From Planctomycetota bacterium (lineage in GTDB: Bacteria; Planctomycetota; UBA1135): a stretch of 51,372 nucleotides of DNA. The DNA is taken from NCBI GenBank assembly GCA_003696625.1, contig RFGR01000022.1:1-51372 (forward strand). Reading direction: 5' to 3'. The notes under the pieces were generated by a model. That model did not search any database, had not been told where the DNA came from, and worked only from the letters and a program-made list of their open reading frames with translations. This document shows, piece after piece, positions 8,687 to 17,301 of this stretch (its first letter is position 1; each line of letters opens with the position of its first letter). A program made the translations under genes and the position numbers.

Positions 8687-10015
8687 ATGGATTCTTCGAC
8701 AACTGGGACCGACCGCCGCCGGCGCCGCCGCGTGATCTCGGTCGAGGAGTTCCGGCCGCTCCTGGCGGCCCGGGCCCAGGACTTCCTGAAGCTCGCCAAC
8801 GGGCTGTTCGAGGCCAGTCCGGAGCAGTGGAACCAGCGCCAGCTCTACCACCTCTACCAGTCCACCACCGACCTGGAGAGCTACCTCGACAACTACGGCG
8901 CGCGCGAGAACCGGACCTACTTGCCGATCCGGGAGCTGATCGCGATCGCCCGCTGGCTGTCGGTCGGGATGAGTTCCCTGGTCCACCTGGACTCCCGGCT
9001 GCCGAGCTACTCCTTCCCGGACCCGGCCTGGGTCGGAGAGCGCCTCGCCCCCACGGTGCGAACCAGCGCCCTGCGGCTCGGGGAGATGATCCTTCGTTCG
9101 CTCGAGGCTCTGCGGGAGACCTGGACCGAGACCGGCCTCTCTTGGCCGGACGGGGTGATGCGGGTGGATTCCCTGGCCGCCGCCGGGGAGACGGTCCGGC
9201 TGCCCCGGGATGCGGTCGATCAGGTCGGCAACGAGGAGAGCCGGGCCCTGGTCTCCCGGGCGGCCCTGGTCGCTTCCCGCTTCCTCCGCCTCCAGAAGCA
9301 CATGGCACGCTCCAACCCACGTCGGATCAATGGTTTGGAGCGATTGGAGGAGGTCGTCCAGGTGCACTGCTCGGAAGCCCAGAGCCGGCGCTTCGAGGCC
9401 CGGCTGCACAACCTCCAGAGCACCTATGACAGCCTGGTCGCCGGCAGTCCCGAGGAGGAGAAGCACCCTGTGCTTCCGCGGATCCGTTCGGCGGCCAGCA
9501 CCGCCTTCCACCTCTTCGAGGCCACCACGGCCCTGGTCCACCTCGACGAGCGCCACCGGCTGGACCGCTTCCGCGGCGCCGACGGGGAAGCTCTCCTGGA
9601 CCGGGAGGCCTTCCTTTCTATCGCCATAAATGACTGCTCAGTTATGGCTTATGAATGTATGACGAGCGTCGCCCCGGAGGCCGAGGCCTTCCTCGCCCAG
9701 GTCTCGGAGCGCTGCTCGCGGGTCTTCCGGGTGCCGGACGGGGTCTCCCTGCACGCCCGGCCGATCTCCCTGATCGTGTCGGTGGTGAACCACTACCGCT
9801 CGGCCGTCGAAGCCGAGATCGACGGCGACCGCTGCTCGGCCGCGAGCATCATGCAGCTTCTCGTCCTGGTCGGCGGCCACTCCTCGACCCGGGAGATCCG
9901 GTTCTACGGCGACCAGCGGGTCCTCGACGATCTCCAGGTCCTGTTCGAAGCTCGCCTGGGCGAGGACGGCCTCGACGGCCTGCCCGAATCGCTCTCCTAC
10001 CTGGTTCAGCGCTGA
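8687..10015 (+). CDS. HPr-domain phosphocarrier-like protein with large N-terminal predicted all-helical extension
   Basis: C-terminal VPDGVSLHARPISLIVSVVNHYRSAVEAEIDGDRCSAASIMQLLVLVGGHSSTREIRFYGDQ matches HPr; His356 and Ser387 are 31 residues apart, as are His15 and Ser46 of HPr. Confidence 0.85.
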   Translation: MDSSTTGTDRRRRRRVISVEEFRPLLAARAQDFLKLANGLFEASPEQWNQRQLYHLYQSTTDLESYLDNYGARENRTYLPIRELIAIARWLSVGMSSLVHLDSRLPSYSFPDPAWVGERLAPTVRTSALRLGEMILRSLEALRETWTETGLSWPDGVMRVDSLAAAGETVRLPRDAVDQVGNEESRALVSRAALVASRFLRLQKHMARSNPRRINGLERLEEVVQVHCSEAQSRRFEARLHNLQSTYDSLVAGSPEEEKHPVLPRIRSAASTAFHLFEATTALVHLDERHRLDRFRGADGEALLDREAFLSIAINDCSVMAYECMTSVAPEAEAFLAQVSERCSRVFRVPDGVSLHARPISLIVSVVNHYRSAVEAEIDGDRCSAASIMQLLVLVGGHSSTREIRFYGDQRVLDDLQVLFEARLGEDGLDGLPESLSYLVQR

Positions 10016-10046
10016 CCGGACCGGCCGAAAGGGCCCGCCGAGGCGC

Positions 10047-10790
10047 TCAGATCCCGTGGACCAGACGGTCACCCAGGATCTGGGGCAGGCCGGCCCGGCG
10101 GATCCTCTTCTGCTCCTCGGCGATGTTGTAGGGTGTGCGGAGCAGGCGGAAGCGGCGCGCCGGCAGCTCGTAGAGGCAGACCGGCGCCTGTGGGTTCTCG
10201 TCCCGGGGCTGCCCGACGCTGCCGACGTTCACCACCGCCCGATCCTGGTCCTCCAGGCACCAGTCGGTCTGGAAGTGCCACTCCAGCTCGGTCGCCCTCG
10301 GATGCTGGATGAAGTTCATCGGCACGTGGGTGTGACCACAGAAGCCGACCGGGGCGGCGAACTCGGCCAGCGAGGCCCGGGCCGCCGGGAAGCTCTGGAG
10401 GTAGTTGAACGCCTCCGGCTCCGGCAGGGAACCGTGGAAGACGCAGAACTCCGGGTCATCGATCCGAAGCGGCAGCTCGGCCAGGAAGTCGCGGTTCTCC
10501 GCCGTCAGCTCCTTGCCGGTCCACTCCAAGGCGGCCTGGGCATAGGGGTTGAAAGTCCGGGCGTCGATCCGGCCGAGCAGCGCCCAGTCGTGGTTCCCGG
10601 CCACGCAGCGGACCCCCGCCTCCCGGATGCGTTCCACGACTTCGTTGGGGCGCGGGCCATAGCCGACCACGTCCCCGACGCAGTACAACTCCGAAACCTG
10701 CTCCAGCTCCAGGACGGCCAGGACCGCCTGGAGCGCGGACAGGTTCGCGTGAAGGTCGCCCAAGACGGCGATCGTGCGGGTCGCGGGCAT
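10047..10790 (-). CDS. Calcineurin-like metallophosphoesterase (YfcE/MJ0936-like)
   Basis: VLGDLHANLSALQAVL, CVGDVVGYGPRPNEV, CVAGNHDWAL, GFCGHTHVPM, VVNVGSVGQPRD. Confidence 0.92.
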   Translation of the reverse strand: MPATRTIAVLGDLHANLSALQAVLAVLELEQVSELYCVGDVVGYGPRPNEVVERIREAGVRCVAGNHDWALLGRIDARTFNPYAQAALEWTGKELTAENRDFLAELPLRIDDPEFCVFHGSLPEPEAFNYLQSFPAARASLAEFAAPVGFCGHTHVPMNFIQHPRATELEWHFQTDWCLEDQDRAVVNVGSVGQPRDENPQAPVCLYELPARRFRLLRTPYNIAEEQKRIRRAGLPQILGDRLVHGI

Positions 10791-10856
10791 GTTTGGTCGT
10801 CGGCGGCCCCGGGAGTAGGCTGGAGCGGCCGGATCGGCAGAGACTACGCGCAACCC

Positions 10857-11750
10857 ATGGCAACCCGCAAGCTCGGCAAAGGACTCGACAGTCTTCTCTC
10901 CCATACGCACGCCCGGGACGAGGCATCCTCCGGCGGCCCGACCTGGGTTCCGGTCGAGAGGCTCAGCCCGAACCGGGTCCAGCCTCGGACCGACCTGGAA
11001 CGGGGCCTGGCTCGGCTGACCGAGTCCATCCGCCGGCACGGGATCATGCAGCCGATCCTGGTCACCGAACGGGAGACGGGCGGCTACGAGATCCTCGCCG
11101 GGGAGCGGCGCTGGCGGGCGGCGCAGGCCGCGGGCCTGAAGAGCGTGCCCGTCCTGGTACGGCCGCCGGTTCGGAACGACGCCGAGCGCCTCGAGCTGGC
11201 GTTGATCGAAAACGTCCAGCGCGAGGATCTGGATCCGATCGAGCGGGCCCGGGCCTGTCGAGCCCTGCTGGACGACTTCGGACTGACCCAGGAGGAGGTC
11301 GCCCAAGGCCTGGGCTACGATCGCTCGACGATCGCCAACCTGGTTCGGCTGCTGGACCTTCCCCCGGAACTCCAGGACGCTGTTTCACGTGAAACGATCA
11401 CCGCCGGGCATGCCCGCGCCCTCCTGCGGCTGAACGGAGCCCCGATCCAAGCCGAGGTCTTCCGCCGAATGGTGACCGAGGAGTGGTCGGTTCGCCGGGC
11501 CGAGGCCGAATGCCGTCGGGCGGCCGAGAAGGGGCTGGAGCCGGCCCACAAGCCGCGGCCCCGGCAGCCGGCCTGGGTCTCCGACCTCCAGGAGCGGATC
11601 ACCCGAGGCCTCGGCCTGCGGGCCGAGATCCGGCTGCGGCGGGGCGGGGGCGGCCGGATGATCCTCCACTTCCAAGACCTGGACGAACTCGACCGCTTCG
11701 CCCAGAGCCTCGACCTCGAGGACGAGGCCTCCGAACTGCTCGAATCCTGA
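10857..11750 (+). CDS. parB: Chromosome partitioning protein ParB
   Basis: KLGKGLDSLLSH, LSPNRVQPRTDLE, GERRWRAAQAAGLKSVPVLV, ALIENVQREDLDPIERA, HTH GYDRSTIANLVRLLDLP. Confidence 0.96.
   Translation: MATRKLGKGLDSLLSHTHARDEASSGGPTWVPVERLSPNRVQPRTDLERGLARLTESIRRHGIMQPILVTERETGGYEILAGERRWRAAQAAGLKSVPVLVRPPVRNDAERLELALIENVQREDLDPIERARACRALLDDFGLTQEEVAQGLGYDRSTIANLVRLLDLPPELQDAVSRETITAGHARALLRLNGAPIQAEVFRRMVTEEWSVRRAEAECRRAAEKGLEPAHKPRPRQPAWVSDLQERITRGLGLRAEIRLRRGGGGRMILHFQDLDELDRFAQSLDLEDEASELLES
11381..11396. promoter_or_regulatory. parS: parS centromere site within parB
   Basis: TGTTTCACGTGAAACG, 15/16 to consensus TGTTTCACGTGAAACA; encodes part of AVSRET in ParB. Confidence 0.92.
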
Positions 11751-11780
11751 GCCGGCGGCGAGCCGACCTCGGTCCGGCGA

Positions 11781-12773
11781 CTACTCGAGGACCTCGATCG
11801 AGGTCAGGATCATCGAGTCGATCGGGTCCGGCTGGTCCGGTCCCTGGTAGGCGAACCCGGCAAGCTGTTCGGCCCCGGAGGTCAGGTGGCCGAAGACCGT
11901 CGTCTGCCCGTCCAGGTGGGGCGCGTCCATGATCCCGAGTTCGAAAGCGCCGGCCTTCATTTCGGTGGGCTTGCCGCCGGTGTCCCGACTCAGCCAGAGA
12001 GCCCCCTGGAGGTGGAAGAAACCCCACTGGACCTCGAGCGGAAGGGACTTCGCTTCAGAGCCTTCCGGTTGCTCGGCGCTGAACTGGAAGCTGAACGAAC
12101 CCTGGCGGGTACCCGGGCGGCCGACCAGGTCGCCGTTCCGGGCCGCCTCGAGGAACCAGGCGCAGGCCTCGGGCGCCGCCTCGGGATAGAGGCCGGCCTC
12201 GAAGGTGTAGTCGTCTTGGCCGTTCACCTGTACCGTGAAGCGGACCTTAGGTCCTGTCGGAGCTGGATTTACAAACTCTCGGGTGGAGTTCGGGTCGAGC
12301 GCCTGGTCAACCCGGGCCAGGGTATGGGCGAAGAGCGGCTCCAGCCCGGCATCGCCCACGACCCGGAATCCTTCCAGGTCGGGATCCTGGGCCAGCTTCT
12401 CCAGCTCACCCCGAAGGATGCGGAGGGCGTCCAGATCCTCTTGCTGGATCGCGGCGCTGACGCCGGTCTGAACCAGCCAGGGGAAGATCCGCTCGTCGCC
12501 GCGGGCTCGGGAGAGGGTTTCTTCGATCTTGTCGGCGGTGAAGTTCGCCGGCTGGGCGAGTTCCTGGTAGAGCGACCAGGAAGCGCCGAGGTCCTGGCGC
12601 TTGTAGCGAGGCCAGAAGTAGTTCCAGGAGGCCGTCACCGTGATGACCAGGAGCAGGAAGGCCAGATAGCCCTTGTTCTCCTTGGCCCAGGTGACCGCCG
12701 GGTTCTCCGGGCTCAGATCCGGGATGTGAGCCCCGGCCTCGTGGCTGGGGAGGTTGGTCTTGGCGGCGCTCAT
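11781..12773 (-). CDS. Membrane-anchored cyclophilin-type peptidylprolyl isomerase-like protein
   Basis: N-terminal TM (GYLAFLLLVITVTASW), C-terminal EAAPEACAWFLEAARNGDL...DGQTTVFGHLTSG. Confidence 0.65.
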   Translation of the reverse strand: MSAAKTNLPSHEAGAHIPDLSPENPAVTWAKENKGYLAFLLLVITVTASWNYFWPRYKRQDLGASWSLYQELAQPANFTADKIEETLSRARGDERIFPWLVQTGVSAAIQQEDLDALRILRGELEKLAQDPDLEGFRVVGDAGLEPLFAHTLARVDQALDPNSTREFVNPAPTGPKVRFTVQVNGQDDYTFEAGLYPEAAPEACAWFLEAARNGDLVGRPGTRQGSFSFQFSAEQPEGSEAKSLPLEVQWGFFHLQGALWLSRDTGGKPTEMKAGAFELGIMDAPHLDGQTTVFGHLTSGAEQLAGFAYQGPDQPDPIDSMILTSIEVLE

Positions 12774-13186
12774 CGGGAGGTCAGGGGCGTGCGCTCGGAG
12801 CGCATCCGGAGGGTCACGACGACCTTGTTGAAACCTTCGTAAACTTCTTTGGGCGCGTTGGTTACGGTCACAGTCAGGCGCCAGGGGCCCTTCTTCCAGA
12901 CCCCGTCCGGAGCTTCCTGCCAGCCGTGCACCGGCAGCCGCCCGCGGTAGTACTCCTCGACCCCTTCGACGGTGCCGAGGCCGAGGTAGGACAGCTCGCC
13001 GTGCCGGAACTCCCCGATCTGGAAGGCGGCCTTGGCGGCGACGGTCTCGAGCGGTTCGAAGCCCTGCGGCACCGGCACGTCCGGCCAGGCCGTGAGCACC
13101 GGCGGCGGGGCCTGCCGGGGGGCGCTCTGGCAGGCCGCGGCCAGGAGCGGGGCCAGAAGAAGGATGGGGAAGGCATTCAGCGGCAT
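12770..13186 (-). CDS. Small predicted lipoprotein
   Basis: Signal with lipobox LLAAAC; 4-nt overlap with downstream gene. Confidence 0.65.
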   Translation of the reverse strand: MPLNAFPILLLAPLLAAACQSAPRQAPPPVLTAWPDVPVPQGFEPLETVAAKAAFQIGEFRHGELSYLGLGTVEGVEEYYRGRLPVHGWQEAPDGVWKKGPWRLTVTVTNAPKEVYEGFNKVVVTLRMRSERTPLTSR

Positions 13187-13238
13187 CGGACCTCCGTGGC
13201 TTGCGCCGGGCGGCCGGCACCCTCGGGCGCGGCAGAGT

Positions 13239-13247
13239 TTATCCACG
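13239..13247 (+). promoter_or_regulatory. DnaA-box-like sequence TTATCCACG
   Basis: 8/9 match to TTATCCACA in the 13187-13326 divergent intergenic region. Confidence 0.35.
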
Positions 13248-13326
13248 AAAAGCGGTCCCAACAATGGATTGCTCGAGCGTAGGATGCCGCCAACCTCCGC
13301 CCTGGGCGGAATGAAGTCGGAAAACC

Positions 13327-15531
13327 ATGAGTCGCATCGCACCCCTCCTCCTGGCCACGGCCGCCCTGGCCCCTGCGGCCCCTGCCCAACAGGGCCTGGC
13401 CGAGACCCTCCCGGACAGCACCCTCTTTTACCTCGAGATCCCGGACGTCCAGGCCTTCGCCGACGGCTTCGCCGGCTCCTCCCTCGGCCGGATCTGGGCC
13501 GACGACGCCCTCCAGGAGTTCCTCGCTCCGGTTCTCCCGATGATCGACGGCGCCTTGATGCAGGCCCGGTCGGGCCTCGAGGCCCAGGGAATCCCGGGCG
13601 CCCTGCTCGATCCAGCCACCTATGGTCGGGTCGAACTGGGACTGGCCATGTCCGGCTTCGATCCGGTCACCGGCCCGAACGCGAGCTTCGGCGCCCGGCT
13701 GACCTTCCACGATCCGGCCGTCGCGCAGTCCCTGTTCCAGCTCATCGGCGGCTACGGCGCCGCGATGGGGGCCGAGGTCTCCGACGATCTGGTCCGGATC
13801 CAGGACGAGGACTCGCTGATCGCCGTCCGCTTGACCGGCTCCACTCTGGCCGTCGACGGCGGCAAGGGCGAGGTCGCCGGCGGCCCACTGGCCGCGGCGC
13901 CGGGCTTCCAGGAGGCGCGCCAGGCCCTGCCGGACGGGCAGATGTTTCTGCACCTCGACCTCGGTCGGTTCGTCGATCTCGGCCTCGCGGCCCTGAACCA
14001 GTTCGCCCCCGAGGAGGCGCGGGCGATGGTGCCGATGGTCCTCGGCGGCATCGGTCTCGACTCCCTGGCCACCCTCAGCGTCACCACCGGCTGGCGCGGC
14101 GGCGACAGCTTCGGCGAAGGAGTGATGACCTTCCGCCAGGGCGGCCCGACCGGGCTGATCGGCGCCGGCCTCCACGGCGCCCACGCCGACAAGTCGCTGG
14201 CCGAATACATTCCGGCCGACGCCACCTCTTTCTCGATCGGCGCCGCCGACCTGAGTGCGGTCTGGAACTTCATCACCACCACCGCCGATCAGCTCATCGA
14301 CCTGGCCGAGAGCCAGGGCCAGGCCATCGACCGCGGCATGCCGGAACTCGCCTGGCTCTACGGGGAGGACCGGGCGATGTATGACCAGGCCTTCGCCGCC
14401 ATCGGCCCCGAGACTTTCAGCTGGCAGAAGGCCGAGTTCAGCATGATGGGCGGCGGGGGCAGCGGTGGTTCCTTCGTCCGCGTCCGCGACGTCGAGGCGG
14501 TCCGGAAGATGCTCGCCGGCGTCATGCCCCAGCTCGCCGCGATCCTGGCCGACGTCGATTTCCTCGACCTTCAGATCAAGGACGCCACCGATCGCAAGAA
14601 GAACGCCGACGGCGAATGGACCACCGTCAAGCTCGGCGAGTACTACCAGTTCCGCTTCAACCTGAACGCCCTGCCGATGCCCGACGAAGCCAAGATGCAG
14701 ATGGGCATGATGGCCAACATGTTGCCGAAGCCGGCCTTCGGCGTCACCGACGACGGCTGGCTGGTGTTCTCGCTGCAGGGTTCGCCCGCCGTCCGCAAGG
14801 CGATGAAGGCCGGGGTCCAGAAGCCGGCCGAGAACATTCTCGCCAACGAAGAGGCGGCCGACTTCCTCGGCCGGGTGCCCGACGACGCCTCCGGCATCCG
14901 CTGGAGCGACCCGCGGCCGGTGGTCGCCGGCGCCGTCACCATGATCCAGGGGATGCTGCCGATGGTCACCGCCCAGATGGGCGACCAGTTCCCCCTCGAC
15001 CTGGAGAAAATGCCGGGGCCGGATGTGTTCACCAGCCACCTGCGGACCTCCGAGGCGCTCTCCTGGTTCGACGGCGACAAGGCTCGAATGACCAGCGTCG
15101 GCAGCTTCAACGGCGGCGAGGCGATGGTTCTGGTCGGCCTGGGCTTGGCCACCTTCGCCGGTGTCACGGCTCTGGTCGAAGAGGAGCAGGCCACGGAACT
15201 GGAGATCGAGTCGGCGCCGACCGAACCGGAAGTGATCGCCGACGAAGGCGACCCGATGGAGGCGACCCGGATGGAGTTGCTGCGGCTGGACACCGGCCTG
15301 ATGCTCTACAACGCGGTCAACTCCGCCTACCCGGACAGTCTCGAGGTGCTGCTGCAGCCGCAGCCGGACTGGGACGAGGGCTTCCTTGCCGACCCGGAGG
15401 CCGGGATCCAGCCCGACGGCTGGGGCAACCCCTTCGTCTACAAACTGACCGCCGCCGGCTACCAGCTCTACTCCTGCGGCCCGAACGGGGTCGATGACGG
15501 CGGGAACGGCGACGACGTCAAGCTGCAGTAG
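13327..15531 (+). CDS. Exported DUF3352-like protein with C-terminal GspG/pseudopilin-like segment
   Basis: Signal peptide ...LAPAAPAQ; C-terminal LYNAVNSAYPDSLEVLL...DGWGNPFVYKLTAAGYQLYSCGPNGVDDGGNGDDV resembles the soluble GspG domain. Confidence 0.6.
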   Translation: MSRIAPLLLATAALAPAAPAQQGLAETLPDSTLFYLEIPDVQAFADGFAGSSLGRIWADDALQEFLAPVLPMIDGALMQARSGLEAQGIPGALLDPATYGRVELGLAMSGFDPVTGPNASFGARLTFHDPAVAQSLFQLIGGYGAAMGAEVSDDLVRIQDEDSLIAVRLTGSTLAVDGGKGEVAGGPLAAAPGFQEARQALPDGQMFLHLDLGRFVDLGLAALNQFAPEEARAMVPMVLGGIGLDSLATLSVTTGWRGGDSFGEGVMTFRQGGPTGLIGAGLHGAHADKSLAEYIPADATSFSIGAADLSAVWNFITTTADQLIDLAESQGQAIDRGMPELAWLYGEDRAMYDQAFAAIGPETFSWQKAEFSMMGGGGSGGSFVRVRDVEAVRKMLAGVMPQLAAILADVDFLDLQIKDATDRKKNADGEWTTVKLGEYYQFRFNLNALPMPDEAKMQMGMMANMLPKPAFGVTDDGWLVFSLQGSPAVRKAMKAGVQKPAENILANEEAADFLGRVPDDASGIRWSDPRPVVAGAVTMIQGMLPMVTAQMGDQFPLDLEKMPGPDVFTSHLRTSEALSWFDGDKARMTSVGSFNGGEAMVLVGLGLATFAGVTALVEEEQATELEIESAPTEPEVIADEGDPMEATRMELLRLDTGLMLYNAVNSAYPDSLEVLLQPQPDWDEGFLADPEAGIQPDGWGNPFVYKLTAAGYQLYSCGPNGVDDGGNGDDVKLQ

Positions 15532-16567
15532 GCCCCTGGCGGCCCTCGCCCTGTTCGCGGCGCTCCTGGTTCCGCCGGGGGCGCCGCCCGCTTCTGCGGG
15601 GGCGCCACCGGCTCAGGAGGCAGTCGGCGCCGGCGTCGGCTTCACCTGGCGGGCGCCGGCCGGCCTGGCCGATCTGGCCGAGCGCTACGCCGGCGAGATC
15701 GGACGCGGTCTGGCCGAGGCGCGGGAGTGGACCGGCCTGCCGCCGGACCCGCGGCCGTTCCAGGTCGAGTGGGTGGCCGACCGGCGCGGCCTCGCCCGCG
15801 CCCTCGGGGTCGGCCGGGTGCCGGAGTGGTACGCGGCGGTCGCGCTGCCCGACCAGCGACGGCTGGTGATCGCGACCGAAGTGGCCGGCTCCCGGGCACG
15901 GCTGCTGACTACTCTTCGCCACGAACTCATGCACCTGGCGATGGCCGACCTCGGGCCGCCGGCCTGGGACCGGCTGCCGGCCTGGTTCCACGAGGGCTGC
16001 GCCGAGGTTTTCTCGGGCGAGGTCTATCTGGGCGAGGTCAAGGTGTCGCTCTCCTGGCGGGCGGTGGTCGGCGACCTCGAACGCCTCGGCGAGTACCACG
16101 ACGGCTTCCCCGACGACACGGTCGGCGCCGCGATCGGCTACGCCCTGGGCGAGAAGTTCGTCTCCTCCTTCCTGCGCTGGTATGGGCTGCCCGCCCTGCA
16201 GGAGACGCTGGCCCGGGTCCGGGCCGGGGATTCGCTCGACCAGGCCCTGCTGGCGGTGACCGGCGCCGGTCTGATCGACCTCGAGGAGCGGATGCGGCGG
16301 GAGCTGGTCAACCCGTCCGGCCTGCTCGGCGACATCTACCCGCAGCTCTTCCTCGGCCTGGCCCTGTTCGCGGTCCTGGTGCTGCCGTTCGTGCGCGCCG
16401 CCCGCCGCCGCCGCCTGGCCGAGTTGGAAGAGCGGTGGGCGCGGGAGGAGCAGACCGCCGATCTCGATCCGGTGCTGGCGAGCGGGCAGTGGCGGCAGGT
16501 AGAACAGGAGGAGTCCCCGGGCGAGGAGGCCGAGCCCTGGGAGGACTGGGACGACGAGGAGTTTTGA
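15494..16567 (+). CDS. Peptidase MA-like zinc metalloprotease with C-terminal TM
   Basis: LRHELMHLAMADLG HExxH, WFHEGCAEVFSG, C-terminal hydrophobic helix. Confidence 0.75.
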   Translation: MTAGTATTSSCSRPLAALALFAALLVPPGAPPASAGAPPAQEAVGAGVGFTWRAPAGLADLAERYAGEIGRGLAEAREWTGLPPDPRPFQVEWVADRRGLARALGVGRVPEWYAAVALPDQRRLVIATEVAGSRARLLTTLRHELMHLAMADLGPPAWDRLPAWFHEGCAEVFSGEVYLGEVKVSLSWRAVVGDLERLGEYHDGFPDDTVGAAIGYALGEKFVSSFLRWYGLPALQETLARVRAGDSLDQALLAVTGAGLIDLEERMRRELVNPSGLLGDIYPQLFLGLALFAVLVLPFVRAARRRRLAELEERWAREEQTADLDPVLASGQWRQVEQEESPGEEAEPWEDWDDEEF

Positions 16568-17301
16568 GCAAGCGCCCGCAACCGCTGCGCAAGCGGATCC
16601 TGCGCCGGGTCAGCGCCGCCCTGGCCGGCGGCCTCGGGCCGTGGTTCCTGCGCGCCCTGTCCGCCACCTGGCGGGTGCGCCGGGTCGGCGCCGAGGAGAC
16701 GATCGAGTCCGGCCGGCCGCTCACCTACGGCCTCTGGCACGAGAGCATCCCGGCCGGGGTGGCGCTGCATCGTCGGTACGGGCTGACGGTGATGATCAGC
16801 AGCCATCACGACGGCGAGCTGATCACCCGGATCGTCGAGCGCCTCGGCTTCCGGACCGCCCGCGGCTCCTCGACCCGCGGCGGCAGTCGCGCCCTGCGCG
16901 AGATGCTGGCCGCGTCCCGGCACTCGAACGGGCTGGTGCTCACCCCGGACGGACCGCGCGGGCCGGCCCACTCGATCGCGCCGGGGGTCTTCTTCGTCGC
17001 CGGCGCCACCGGCCGGCCGCTCGTGGCCACCGGCTTCGCCGCCTCGCGCGCCTGGCGGGCCCGCTCCTGGGACCGGATGATGCTGCCCAAACCCTTCGCC
17101 CGGGTGGTCGTGGCCTACGCCGAGCCGATCCCGGTCTCCCGCGCCGCCGCCCGCGAAGAGGAACTGCTGGCTCCGCTCCGGGAACGGCTCGCCGCCGCCT
17201 TCGACTCGGCCCACGCGGCGGCGGCGGCGACGCTGCAGCGGTGGACCGGCCGACCGGGGGTGGTCGGCGGCCGGCCGCGGCCGACCGAGGGGGCGGCATG
17301 A
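16564..17301 (+). CDS. DUF374 / lysophospholipid acyltransferase-like protein (TTG start)
   Basis: LTYGLWHESIPAG, MISSHHDGELITRIVERLGF, RGSSTRGGSRALREM, LTPDGPRGP; TTGA overlap. Confidence 0.88.
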   Translation: MSKRPQPLRKRILRRVSAALAGGLGPWFLRALSATWRVRRVGAEETIESGRPLTYGLWHESIPAGVALHRRYGLTVMISSHHDGELITRIVERLGFRTARGSSTRGGSRALREMLAASRHSNGLVLTPDGPRGPAHSIAPGVFFVAGATGRPLVATGFAASRAWRARSWDRMMLPKPFARVVVAYAEPIPVSRAAAREEELLAPLRERLAAAFDSAHAAAAATLQRWTGRPGVVGGRPRPTEGAA

